Of a stretch of DNA of 64,000 nucleotides, positions 1-11,778 are shown in pieces. The notes beneath the pieces are model-generated. The model was not told the DNA's origin. It searched no databases and worked only from the letters and a program-made list of their open reading frames with translations. This DNA is from Portunus trituberculatus (Eukaryota; Arthropoda; Malacostraca; Decapoda; Portunidae), in NCBI RefSeq assembly GCF_017591435.1, contig NC_059283.1:1022685-1086684 (forward strand), read 5' to 3'. Each line of letters opens with the position of its first letter. Position 1 is the first letter of the stretch. Position numbers and translations under genes: made by a program.

Positions 1-235
1 ATAGCGAGCGAGCAGCCGTCCCTCATCTCACTCCTGTCACCACTCACTATACACCACTTCCTGTCCTTAACGAAACATACGATCCTATACAAATATTAAA
101 ATCCTCTTATCTAAAAAGAATCTTGAGTCATTATGGCGAACGAGCGTCCGTCCCTCACCTCACTCCTGCCTACTGGACACTTATTCCTGATCTTGACGAA
201 GCATACAGTACTCTACATGTGTTAACTTAGTATGG
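1..235. repeat. Diverged direct duplication, about 132 bp apart
   Basis: Two copies of a segment that starts GCGA(G/A)CGAGC and continues with CCGTCCCTCA and CACTCCTG lie at about 1-110 and 133-235. They share blocks but carry many substitutions. No coding frame was recognised in or around them. Confidence 0.55.
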
Positions 236-299
236 TTGTCTGCTGGTGCTAGGAAAGAAAGTATCAGGAAAAAATAACGAAAAAAAAGGTTGCTAGGAA

Positions 300-975
300 A
301 AAATTACCACGAGTTTTTAAAGTGTTTTTACGTTTCTATAGAGGCAGACTGATAAGATTTCTGCATTATTAACTGGAGAAGCACTTTCGAAAACCCCGCT
401 AGTCATCTCTGTGGCCTTAGAAAACACTCGTGGTGAGAGAGAAGAGCATTTGTGAATAAGGGCCAATAATGTGACACAGACCTGGCAGAGTGTGATGGTG
501 TAATGGTATAATGGTTCAGTCACGACACGCAACACTCACCTCACCATTCCCGGCACAGTAAACCAAGCCCTCACAATGATCCTAGCGCCATAAAACACCG
601 TTAATTACCCCACAATACCATTAAATTCTGACCGTCGATGGCCCAGTGACATATCAGATCTAGGCCTGTTTTCTGACACGGTTTGCTCTCTCACCGTCAC
701 TGCTTTCCAAAGGCTCCAGGTGAAGATACTCGTGTTTTTAAGAGTATTTTTATGGTTCTGGTGATAGATTGGCAAGATTTCTAGCTCATTAAGAGAAGAA
801 ACTGTCTTTAAAACCTGGCTAGCTGTCTCAGTGGCCTTGGAAAATGTCTTAGTGAGAGAAGGCAATTTTAAAGATATTTCTATTGTTCTGGTGATGGATT
901 GGCAAGATTTCTAGCTCATTAAAAGAAAATTGTCGTAGTGAGAAGGGAAGGCGTTTCTAAATACGGACGCTGGTT
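300..975 (-). repeat. Fragments of TIR element family 2
   Basis: Three adjoining pieces (about 305-470, 690-860 and 860-975) match the interior of the element described at 1404-1744 and 11779-12414. Shared blocks are GAGGCAGACTG, TTTCTGCATTATTAACTGGAG and the terminal GGTGAGAGAG. They are diverged and lack one or both ends. Short open frames here are chance products of the repeat. Confidence 0.6.
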
Positions 976-1056
976 TTAAGTTGCACGAAACACAGACGTG
1001 GATACAAACTGTCTGGTTCTTCTGGATCTTCAGTAAACCAAAGAAAGGAAATTTTT

Positions 1057-1058
<2 letters not shown>

Positions 1059-1113
<55 letters not shown>
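1059..1113. repeat. (TC)n microsatellite
   Basis: An almost pure CT dinucleotide run of about 55 bp. The 290 bp that follow, up to the next repeat, are AT-rich and show nothing recognisable. Confidence 0.95.
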
Positions 1114-1117
<4 letters not shown>

Positions 1118-1403
1118 GTTTAATTTTTACAAAGCTTTACACTGTTCTTCTTTATTTCCTTTCCTGTCAATAATCCAGTCATGAAAACCGCCTTTCCTAC
1201 GATAAAAGAGTCTAAAACAGTCATACGTATCACAGGCCGTTAATATCGTAAAAACTAGCGCATTTACAGATATAAAAGAAAATTCCATTGATTATTTTTC
1301 TCTACACTTCCCTAAAAATTCATAAAAGTTCATATCTATTTTCTATTTGTCTTTTTGTAAACTCGCTGTGAATCCAAGTCATTAAAGTAAAGTCGAGACC
1401 ATT

Positions 1404-1744
1404 GCTCGTATTCTCAAACCCTTCTTCTATGTTTCACCTTTATTTCAAGAGGGTTTATTTAAGTTTGCACGAATTTTTTGAGGTGTTTTTTTACGATTCT
1501 AGAGGCAGATTGACAGGGATTTCTACATTATTAACTGGAGAAACACTCTTGATAACCCCGCTAATCATCTCTGTTTATTTAAGTTTGCACGAATATTTTA
1601 AGGTGTTTTTTACGATTCTAGAGGCAGATTGACAGGGTTTCTACATTATTAACTGGAGAAACACTCTTGATAACCCCGCTAATCATCTCTGTGGCCCTTG
1701 AAATTAGTCGTGGTGAGAGAGCAAAACGTTTATGAATACAGGCT
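1404..1744 (+). mobile_element. TIR element family 2, copy with two internal units
   Basis: The left end reads GCTCGTATTCTCAAACCCTT and the right end reads as its approximate inverse (AACGTTTATGAATACAGGC). Between them a unit of about 124 bp (GTTTATTTAAGTTTGCACGA to ATCATCTCTG) occurs twice in tandem, at about 1454-1575 and 1576-1694. There is no coding capacity. This is a non-autonomous, foldback-like element; the superfamily is not known. Confidence 0.65.
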
Positions 1745-1814
1745 CAGGTGTTTCATTACTTACTCATCAATCTAGTAGCCCTAGTATTCAATTCGATTTA
1801 TTTACTTATCTTTT

Positions 1815-2026
1815 TTAACCCCTCAATACTGGAACACATTTTTACCTTGAGATTTATGTACGATTAGACCATTTTGTCGACATTAGGAAGGGTCTATGGA
1901 GGTCAGAAGATTAATGGCCACAGTCTTCACTATCTTAATCCCCACATAAGTTTCTGAAGCTGTATAAAATCACCAAATAGTAAGCAGAATGAATATGGAA
2001 ACGCGTCATGGTACTGAAGGGATTAA
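1815..2026 (+). mobile_element. TTAA-flanked MITE (family 1), full-length copy
   Basis: About 212 bp bounded by TTAA on both sides. The ends are inverted: left CCCCTCAATACTGG, right CATGGTACTGAAGGG. The conserved interior is GGAAGGGTCTATGGAGGTCA, followed by GAAGATTAATGGCCACAGTC. There is no open frame. The TTAA target site and CCC/GGG termini are what is known for piggyBac elements, so I infer a piggyBac-type MITE. Confidence 0.8.
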
Positions 2027-2367
2027 CGTAAGAGGTAATATATTGAGGGAAAACATAACCAGTGAAGAAATCCCACTATACCTTAAATAAATCTGAAAGC
2101 TGATTACACCTGCTAATTAACGAAGTGTACACAGGTGAAAAAAGTTAGCTACCTGAGCATATAGTACTTAGCGATTAGAGGAGATTACCTGTACGTCTTA
2201 ATTAGTGAGAGCGGCGTCGGCAGGTGAAGCCCTAGTAAAGCACTCACACCTGTTTTGTTACCTGTCCGCGGTAATTAGCAAGCACTGTCACACCTGAGAA
2301 GGTAACAACGTTAATAATGCTACGTGTGGGAACTAACGGGCGTTGTAACCTGTTTCACACGCCCATT

Positions 2368-2368
<1 letters not shown>

Positions 2369-2430
<62 letters not shown>

Positions 2431-2518
2431 GGTATATAACGTGATAAAGTAATAAGTTAATAGAAATATAGACAAATAAAAGGAGAAGAGATGAAAATAA
2501 CAAGTAAAGGAAGATGCT

Positions 2519-2586
<68 letters not shown>
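2369..2586. repeat. Two (GA)n tracts
   Basis: GA runs of about 58 and 64 bp at 2369-2427 and 2522-2585, separated by 95 bp of AT-rich unique sequence. Reading frames through them are artefacts. The region 2027-2368 holds nothing recognisable. Confidence 0.95.
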
Positions 2587-2588
<2 letters not shown>

Positions 2589-2734
2589 TCGCCTAGTATC
2601 ACCCCCACTCTCGTTCCCAGTTCTCAGGCCAACAGTTACGTATTTCCCACCTAGCAACTGGATTACTCACGTGCCATCCTGTGTTAACGGCTCCACCGCA
2701 CGCAGGCCGACCGTCGCGCGCTGCTATTTTGCAA

Positions 2735-3031
2735 AGGTAAACAAAAAACGAAGCAAAACAAGAACAAAAAAAGGGATATAGTAAAAATAAGACAAAAATA
2801 AACGAAAATGAAGAGAAAAACAAAAAGGGAGGGAAAATTAAGAAAAAATAAAAAATACAAAAAAAAAGTAAGAAAGAAACATAAAAGTAAACAAAAAACG
2901 AAGACAAAAATAAACAAAGGAGGGGAAACTAAGAAAAAAATAACAACAAAAATCGATAAGGTAAGATGTGGTAATGAGGTGACGTGAGTTAATGGAACAT
3001 AACATGCGTAAGGTAAATACAAACAAACAAA

Positions 3032-3108
<77 letters not shown>

Positions 3109-3290
3109 CTCTCTCTGCACTCATGACCTTCCTTATTACTCCTCAATTCTTCTCTTCCGTCATTATGAATAGGAAAGGAAGAGGAGGAGGAGGAGGAGGA
3201 GGAGGAGGAGGAGGAGGAGACCAGTTCACCTTCTTTACGCTTCATCTCGTGTAACCACAAATAGGTCAGTCCTGATGATGATGATGATGA
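2735..3290. repeat. Purine-rich stretch, (CA)n, (GGA)n and (ATG)n
   Basis: An A/G-rich strand from about 2735 to 2960 contains a diverged duplication (AAACAAAAAACGAAG blocks at about 2739 and 2889). It is followed by (CA)n at 3034-3105, (GGA)n at 3181-3219 and a short ATG triplet run at 3274-3290. Confidence 0.85.
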
Positions 3291-3489
3291 TGTCATATTG
3301 TTTACACGGCAACAGGTGATTGACAAGTGGCCACGTGTTTATGTTGAAACAGCTGATCGCGAGGCCTGTGTATACTGGTCAGCCTTCACCTCGCAATGTG
3401 GACCGTCAGCCTTCACCTCCCATTGTGGGGCGCGAAGGCAACATAACACTCCACAGCCTGATTCCAGTGAGCAAAGTAGTGTAAGGTCA

Positions 3490-4146
3490 GTGATGTTAGC
3501 AAGCACGATGGTAAACAAGCGAGGAGGAAGACCAGAGCGAAAATACAACGCCAGCTGGTTCTATTTAACACATTCAGTACTGAGACGCATTTTCACCATG
3601 AATTTTGGGTGATTAGAGGATTTTATTAGCATTTCGAAGGGTCTATGGAAGTTAGAAGATTAATAGCCTCAGTCTTTACTATTTTAATCCCCACATTTCT
3701 GCGACGTTAACAAGCACGATGGTAAACAGCCGAGGAGGAAAACCAAAGCGAAAATACAACGCGAGCTGGTTCTATTTAAAGGTCCAATTGATTGCAAGCA
3801 CAATAATAAAGAGAGAGCACAAACAAAAACTTTACTAAATGTACTTAAGAAATGACTATCCGTTGACTGGAAGCGATGTTAGCAAGCACGATGGTAAACA
3901 AACGAGGAAGACCAGAGCGAAAATACAACGCGAGCTGCTTCTATTTAACACTGAGACGCATTTTTACCATGAATTTTTGGGTATGATTGGACGATTTTAT
4001 TAGTATTAGAAAGGGTCTATGGAGATCAGAAGATTAATGGCCTCAATCTTTACTATTTGAATCCCCTATATAAGGTCCTGAAGCTGTAAAAAATCACCAA
4101 ATAGCAACCAGAATGAACATGAAAACGCGGCATGGTACTGAAGTAG
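3490..4146 (+). repeat. Triplicated block carrying two MITE family 1 copies
   Basis: A segment of about 75 bp (GCAAGCACGATGGTAAACA to GGTTCTATTTAA) occurs at about 3496-3568, 3708-3780 and 3880-3948. The first and third are each followed by a family 1 MITE (3565-3700, truncated; 3945-4146, nearly complete). A host flank plus its MITE seems to have been duplicated locally. Confidence 0.7.
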
Positions 4147-4178
4147 TGTAAGGTCCGACTGTTTGCAAGCACGACAGT

Positions 4179-5101
<923 letters not shown>

Positions 5102-5401
5102 GATCCCAGTATTAGAGCTTGTTGCTGTTGTTATACACATTACCATATATAATAGACCACTATACTTACTAGAGAGAGAGAAACTTGAATTAATGGAAAT
5201 ATATTCACAGCACTATATATAAAACACTACTAAGTTTACTATAGAGAGAAACCTATGAGAGGAACCTATAAATTGAAGGAGATATTCACAGCACCGTATA
5301 TGTAAGACCACGAACCTTACTAGAGAGAGAAACCTATGAATTAAAGGAGATATTCACAGCACCATAAGACCAATGAAACTTACTAGACAGACACCTATGA
5401 A

Positions 5402-5607
5402 TTAACCCTTTCAGTACTTGGACGCACCTTTACCATGAGTTTTGGGTGTGATTAGACGATTTTATTTACATTAGGAAGGCTCTATGAAGGTCAGAAGATT
5501 CATTGTCCAAAGTCTTTGCTATTTAAATCCCCAAATGAGTTTCTGAATCTGTATAAAATCACCTAATAGTAACCAGAATGAATAAGAAGGGGTACTGAAG
5601 GGGTTAA
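5402..5607 (+). mobile_element. TTAA-flanked MITE (family 1), full-length copy
   Basis: The cleanest copy in the window: TTAA followed by CCCTTTCAGTACTTGGACGC at the left, and GGTACTGAAGGGG followed by TTAA at the right. It is 206 bp including the TTAA sites. It has no coding capacity. Confidence 0.85.
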
Positions 5608-5802
5608 TGGCAATAATCAACCATAATCTGACATTCCGGGTAAACGAGCCACGAGTCTAGGCACAAGTGGAACAGTGGGTCATTTAAAGTAAAGGACTCC
5701 AGCTTCTTTACGCGCCACTGAAGGAAAAATATAGGTTACAGAAGTCATACGGATATTGTAGTGACCATATTATTACCACCACCACACGTCCACTAGCAGC
5801 AT

Positions 5803-6373
5803 GAGGAGGAGTAGGAGGAGGAGGAGGAGGTGCAGGAGGGAGGAAGGAGCAGGAGGAGGAGGAGGAGGTGCAGGAGATTTTCGCTTGACTGACAGACCGA
5901 TGTGGTAATGTAACGGGCGTGTTGGAAGGTCAAGGAAACTATATCTCCCTCCTCCTCCTCCTTCTCCTCCTCCTCCTCCTCCTCCTCCTCCTCCTCCTCC
6001 TCCTCCTTGTGAAATTCGTGTTCCATCAAGTATGTAAACATCCTTTATTTTCTTCTCTCCTCTATCAATATTCCTTCCTCCTCTTCCTCCTCCTCCTTGT
6101 CTCCCTCTTCTTCCTCTTCGTAAAATTCGTCTTCCATCACGTCAATACCTCTTATTTACTTCTCTTCTCTATCACATCATATACCTCTTCTTATTCCTCC
6201 TCTTCCTCTTCCTCTTCCTCCTCCTCTTAAAATTTATCTTCTATCAAGAGCATAAACATCCCTTATTTTCTTCTCTCCTCTACCATTACCTTATTTTTCC
6301 TCCTCCTCCTCCTCCTCCTCCTCCTCCTCCTCCTTTTAAAGATCTCACGTTCTTGTTCTAGGTGATTCAATTT

Positions 6374-6406
<33 letters not shown>
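5803..6406. repeat. (GGA)n followed by (CCT)n arrays and (CT)n
   Basis: GGA triplets at about 5803-5870 face CCT triplets at 5945-6007, 6075-6120, 6184-6229 and 6298-6335. Between the CCT arrays a flank of about 110 bp (AAATTCGT and TTCCATCA, then CTTATTTTCTTCTCTCCTCT) is repeated three times. A (CT)n run follows at 6374-6406. Confidence 0.9.
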
Positions 6407-6410
<4 letters not shown>

Positions 6411-6439
6411 AAACACTCCAAATCAAAGTAATGAATGTT

Positions 6440-6471
6440 TAATGGTAGTAGTAGTAGTAGTCGTAGTCGTA

Positions 6472-6507
<36 letters not shown>

Positions 6508-6615
6508 TCTCTCTCTACTTTATATAGGCTAGCTTGGTTTAACTGTAAAGATTTGATATACTCATATATACCAGTATGAATGACTTGGCTATAAATAAAT
6601 GGTTTCAAATGTTTT

Positions 6616-6651
<36 letters not shown>

Positions 6652-6707
6652 CTAAGCTCCTGTGAGTCGTTTTGAAGTGTGGTTCGTTTGGGTTGTTGTG
6701 TGTGTGT

Positions 6708-6750
<43 letters not shown>

Positions 6751-6940
6751 CCGGAACACTTGGGAAAATACGAAGTGAAAATACAAATAGAAAAAAAGAA
6801 AGCATAATAGAAAGAACGGGAAGGAGAAAGAACAAAAGAAAGGCATTATTGTTAACTATACTCGAGTTTAATACAAAAGAACAAAAAAAAAAAAAATAAA
6901 TAAATAAATAAAATAAATAAATAAATAAAAAAAAGTGAAG
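6440..6940. repeat. (GTA)/(GTC)n, (CT)n, (GT)n and (AAAT)n tracts
   Basis: AGT triplets grade into GTC triplets at about 6446-6507. (CT)n lies at 6620-6646, (GT)n at 6696-6749, and an A-rich AAAT tetranucleotide run at about 6884-6934. No gene was recognised between them. Confidence 0.9.
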
Positions 6941-6969
6941 AAAAACGAGCATTTAAATCAAGAAAATCG

Positions 6970-6970
6970 G

Positions 6971-7006
<36 letters not shown>

Positions 7007-7625
7007 CCTCCAGCACCCACGCCTCTCCCTCTCTCCCCTCCCTCTCTCTCTCTCTCTCTCTCTCCCTTCCTCGCTCTAATACTACAATTAAGGAGAGGTG
7101 GAGGCGCCGTGACTCGAGGTAACCATGACACCATTCCTCCTTCTCTCCCTCTTTCCTCCCTCCCTCCTCCTCCATCCTTCCATACTCCTTCTTCTCTTTT
7201 TTCTTTTATTCTATCTTTTATCCAATTTCTCTCTTACTTTTCTATATTTTATTCCCTTAGTTTCCACCACCTCTTCCCTCTTTCCTCCCTCTATCCTCTT
7301 CTATTCTTCCATACTCTTATTTTTCTCTTTCCCTCCATTCTATCTTTTATTTCTCTCTCTTTCCCTCTACTTTCTATCTTTTATCCAATTTTTCTCTTTC
7401 CCTTTGTTCTATCTTTTATCCAATTCTCTCTCTTTCTCTCTACTCTATATTTTATCCAATCTCTCTCTTTTTCTCTCTATTCTCTATCTTTTTTCTCTCT
7501 CCTCTACATTCCATTCCCTTAGTCTCTACCACTTCTCTCACTTCCTCCTCCTCTTCTTACCTCCTTAAAACAACAAACCCTTATTTCTTCAGCTTCTCCT
7601 CCCCCTTCTCCCTCATTTAGCCCCT
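6970..7625. repeat. (AC)n and a 600 bp polypyrimidine stretch
   Basis: (AC)n at 6972-7004 is followed by a strand almost devoid of G from about 7015 to 7620, apart from about 7085-7125. The C/T sequence contains several diverged copies of TATTCTATCTTTTATCCAAT. The long open frames here follow from the composition and are not supported as genes. Confidence 0.85.
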
Positions 7626-8430
7626 TCACTGCCCTCCTATACAGCCCCCACATCCCCATTCTCCCTCCCCCACCCACAGCTCTTCAGGGTTTCTGCCTTT
7701 ACAGGTTAATCACCAATATGCAAGGGTGAACCTGAATCTAGAGCGTAAAAATGCTCTAGAGTGGAAATTCCCTCATTCACCTGCCTTCCTCACGACCTTT
7801 GTGACTTGCTGGGGGCTGATGGTAGTTAAGAGTGTAATTCCTAAGCTTTCCTGCCTGTCTGTCGCCCTTGTGGGATTGGCGGTAAGTAGGAAAGGGCTTA
7901 GTCATCCCAGTGGAGTGTCAATACGAGAAGTGCTGCACCGGAGGGAGAGCAGCGAACACCTCCCCCCTCGACTTCCTGGTGGACACTGACTGGTGGCTGG
8001 CTGGGTTTTGGGTCGGGAACGTGCCTCGGGTTATGTCGTGCTTTTGAGGTGAAAGAAAATGTATGCAAAGATGCTAAGCTGTAAACGTCAACATGTAAGC
8101 TTTCTTTTTTTTTTTTTATGACCGAGAATTCTTGAAGCTCGGTAAAATATGAAAATAAATATAAAAAAAGAGAGAAATGAATGTTACTGAATGTTTTTAA
8201 GAATAGCTAACATGTTTCTTTTAAAAATTATCATAAGTGCACAATAAATATGAAAATCAAAATAACTTAACGATTTACTAATGCTACAACCTTAAAATCA
8301 ACAATAGCGACAAATAACAAACAAAAACAAGATCAGACTCAACTTAAAACCCATAAAACTCAACAAAAAACTTGCATGGAACAAAATATCGACAAAAAAA
8401 TTAGATACTTCAGGAACGCCACTTAAAAAC
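7626..8430. other. Unassigned sequence without a supported gene
   Basis: No gene or known repeat was recognised over about 800 bp. A short perfect inverted repeat, TCTAGAGC and GCTCTAGA around an 8-base loop, lies at 7737-7760. The open frame over 7726-7989 shows no family resemblance, so I do not call it coding. Confidence 0.5.
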
Positions 8431-8657
8431 TTAACCTCTTAACCTCTTGACCTCTTCAGTACTAGAACGCATTTCTGCTTTCAGTTTTGGGCTTCATAAC
8501 ACGATTTTATTTACATTAGGAAGGGTCTATGGAGGTCAGAAGATTGATGGCCAGAGTCTTTACTATTACTATCCCCACATAAGTTTCCGAAGCTGTATGA
8601 AATCACCAAATAGTAACCAGAATGAATATGAAAACACGTCATGGTACTGAAGGGGTT

Positions 8658-8745
<88 letters not shown>
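8431..8745 (+). mobile_element. MITE family 1 copy abutting (GA)n
   Basis: The element runs from TTAACCTCTTAACC to GGTACTGAAGGGGTTAA at 8659, with the usual interior. The right-hand TTAA passes directly into a GA run of about 85 bp (8659-8745). The interval 8746-9243 holds only short internal repeats (AGTATGAAGTTTAAAGGGAG at about 9060-9150). Confidence 0.75.
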
Positions 8746-8748
<3 letters not shown>

Positions 8749-9243
8749 TCACATTTCGACTCAAAAATACACCAAATCATCTTAAACACCAGAATCAGTC
8801 TCAAGGGTCACGGCGCCTCACAATTACACAGGGAGACAATAAGGCGCCCTGGAATTAAAGCGAGCAAATGACGAGGTGTAAAGAGTCTTCGTGTTACGCT
8901 TTTTAGTTGAGAATAAAGAGGGGTAATTTCACGAGTACCTTTGCACTACCTGGAAGCTGCAAATTACACCTTGCAAATTACACCTGCCTGCCTCAGACCT
9001 TCCCACCTCTTACGGTTCTTACTCTGGGAAAAAAAAAAGTTGGAAGTTAATTTTAATGAGTATAAAGTTTAAAGGGAGTTGAATCTAATGAGTATGAAGT
9101 TTAAAGGGAGTAAAGGAATTGAATCTAATGAATATGAAGTTTTAAAGGGAATAACTGTAAATGTTAGTTAAATTTTAAATGCATGAAGTTCAGAAGTTTT
9201 CCTATCTTTTATGGTATTGGAAAAAGCTTCTTAGGAGTTGAAT

Positions 9244-9457
9244 TTAGCCCCTTCAGTACCATGACACCTTTTCATATTCATTCTGCTTACTATTTGGTGA
9301 TTTTATACAGCTTCAGAAACTCATGTGGGGGATTAGAATAGTAAAGACTGTGGCCATTAATCTTCTGACCTCCATAGACCCTTCCTAATGTCAATAAAAT
9401 CGTCAAATCATATCCAAAACTCATGGTAAAAATGCGTCCCAGTACTGAAGGGCTTAA
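9244..9457 (-). mobile_element. MITE family 1, full-length, reverse orientation
   Basis: It begins CCCCTTCAGTACCATGACAC and ends CAGTACTGAAGGGC with TTAA at 9454-9457. The interior is the reverse complement of the family core. Confidence 0.8.
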
Positions 9458-9471
9458 AAAAAAAAAAGTTT

Positions 9472-9594
<123 letters not shown>

Positions 9595-9757
9595 AGAAAA
9601 AGCTAAAGGTTAGTTAAATTCATAGTCAAAAGCTTAAGTTAAGAATCTCAGGCACAGTTACAATTACATATGTACCTTGTCAACATAGCAACGCACCAGG
9701 TACCCTAATGTAACGCACCAAACATTTACTGACCTACTAACGGAAGGGGGAGGAAAT

Positions 9758-9947
9758 TTAAACCCTCTTCAGTAGTGAGACATATTTTTACCTTGAATTT
9801 TGGGTGTGATTAGACGATTTTATTCGCATTAGAAAGGGTCTATGGAGGTCAAAAGATTAATGGCCACAGTCTTTACTATTTTAATCCCCCACATAAGTTT
9901 CTCAAGTTGTATAGAATTGTTAAATAGTAAGCAGAATGAATATGAGA
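9758..9947 (+). mobile_element. MITE family 1, right end truncated
   Basis: It starts at TTAAACCCTCTTCAGTAGTG and carries the core GAAAGGGTCTATGGAGGTCA. The right terminus is lost where the 52 bp minisatellite begins. Confidence 0.7.
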
Positions 9948-9949
9948 AT

Positions 9950-10425
9950 GTGACACTCACCAATAACAGTGCATCAATATTTCACCAATTAATTCCTGTT
10001 CTCATATTTCTATCACCAATAACAACAAATATTTCACCAATCAATTCCTGTTCTCATATTTCTAGCATTAATAACACCTAATATTTCACCAATCAATTCC
10101 CGTTCTCATATTTCTAGCACCAATAACAACTAATATTTCACCAATCAATTCCTGTTCTCATATTTCTAGCACCAATAACAGTCAATATTTCACCAATCAA
10201 TTCCTGTTCTCATATTTCTAGCACCAGTGACAATTAATAATTCACCAATCAATTCCTGTTCTCATATTTCTAGCACCAATAACAACTAATATTTCACCAA
10301 TCAATTCCTGTTCTCATATTTCTAGCACCAATAACAGTCAATATTTCACCAATCAATTCCTGTTCTCATATTTCTAGCACCAATAACAACGTATCAATAT
10401 TTCACCATTTAATTTCTGTTTTCAT
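9950..10425 (+). repeat. 52 bp minisatellite, about nine copies
   Basis: The block TTCCTGTTCTCATATTTCTA recurs at exact 52 bp spacing: 9993, 10045, 10097, 10149, 10201, 10253, 10305 and 10357, with a diverged last copy near 10411. Between blocks is CACCAATAACAACTAATATT, then TCACCAATCAA. The copies are very similar, which suggests recent expansion. Confidence 0.93.
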
Positions 10426-10599
10426 TCCTCCTCGTCTCTCCATCACTGTTCCCTCATGTACGGTATGTTCGCTCGCTACTTGTTTACATATTCATTCTTT
10501 TAACTACTTATTCATATTTTTTGTTGTTGATGTGGTTGAAAAGGTGAGGAAGTATTTGTGTTTGCGGCGAGAGGCGTGAAAGATGTTTAGAATGATAGG

Positions 10600-10662
10600 T
10601 GGTGTGTGTGTGTGTGTGTGTGTTTTTTCCGCTACACACACACACACACACACACACACATT
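10600..10662. repeat. (GT)n/(AC)n perfect-hairpin candidate
   Basis: About 22 bp of GT repeat, a loop of about 12 bases (TTTTTTCCGCTA), then about 28 bp of AC repeat. The two arms are complementary. Confidence 0.85.
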
Positions 10663-10739
10663 ATCAGATACTATTATTTTCCTTAAGTTAACTTCAAATA
10701 TCAGCCTAAAATCACAGTGGTAACTTTTAATAACACAGA

Positions 10740-11260
10740 AAGGCCAAAAGAGTAAAGAATAAAGAAGAAGAAGAGGAAGAGAGAGATGAAAGAAACGAGA
10801 AGGACGAAAGGAAAAAGGGAGAGAAAAGAAGAAATATGTAAGAATGAAAAGAAAAGATACAGAAGAGAAAGGATGAAGGAAGAGGAGGAAAAAGGTGGAG
10901 GAAAGATGGAGGGAAGGAGAAAGGAGAGAAAGAAAAAGATGTAAGAATGAAAAGAAAAGATACAGAAGAGAAAGGATGAAGGAAAAGGAGGTAAAGGTGG
11001 AGGAGAAATGGAGGAAAGATGGAGGGAGGGAAGGAGGGAGGGAGATATACCGCTAGGAGGCAACATATGGTAAAGAGCCTTGACCCAAACAGACTTTCCT
11101 CCTTTCCTCCATTTCCTCCATACACTTAACCTCCTTCCCCTCCTTTCCCTCCTTCACCTTCCTTTCCTTCCCTACCTTTGCTCCCTCCATTCATTCCTGC
11201 ACCTTCCCTTTCTGTTACTCTCTCACCTCATTCCATTTTTATTTCCTCGTTCTTGTTATT
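10740..11260. repeat. Polypurine tract followed by polypyrimidine tract
   Basis: The + strand is nearly all A/G from 10740 to 11050 and nearly all C/T from 11090 to 11260. The purine part holds a tandem copy of about 103 bp (AAGAATGAAAAGAAAAGATA at about 10839 and 10942). Open frames on either strand are composition artefacts. Confidence 0.85.
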
Positions 11261-11379
11261 GTTCTTTTGTTCAACTGTTTGTCTGTCTGTCCGTCTGTTC
11301 GTCTGTGTTACTGTTTCATTCACTGTTTCATTTTTATTTTACATTAGTGTATTTCAACGTTTTTTGTCTTATTATGTCT

Positions 11380-11382
<3 letters not shown>

Positions 11383-11436
<54 letters not shown>

Positions 11437-11463
11437 GGTTGGTTAGTTCCCATCTGTTCCAAG

Positions 11464-11527
<64 letters not shown>

Positions 11528-11645
11528 TTGAGGGGCTAGAATGACTAAGAAGTTATTGCTAAATGCATCAATGACTTAAACTCCATGATTAAGCATAATG
11601 ATAATAAAAAAATAATAAGAGGAAAAGAAGAAGAGGAAGAAGAAG

Positions 11646-11691
<46 letters not shown>

Positions 11692-11696
11692 GCAGT
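11383..11696. repeat. (GT)n, (CT)n, (GAA)/(CAA)n
   Basis: (GT)n 11383-11434, (CT)n 11466-11525, then GAA triplets passing into CAA triplets at 11628-11696. Confidence 0.95.
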
Positions 11697-11778
11697 GGTA
11701 TCATAAGAAAAACATGAGGAAAGCAAATTTCTCCTCACAGACAGACACACGTACTTCAATCGCCCACATTCGAACAAA

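Noticed and set aside
7125..7568. 147-codon open frame
   Set aside because: It lies in an almost pure C/T strand; the Leu/Ser/Phe/Pro composition and internal sequence repeats explain its length.
7726..7989. 87-codon open frame in non-repetitive sequence
   Set aside because: It begins with a non-ATG start, has no family resemblance and lacks splice or UTR context.
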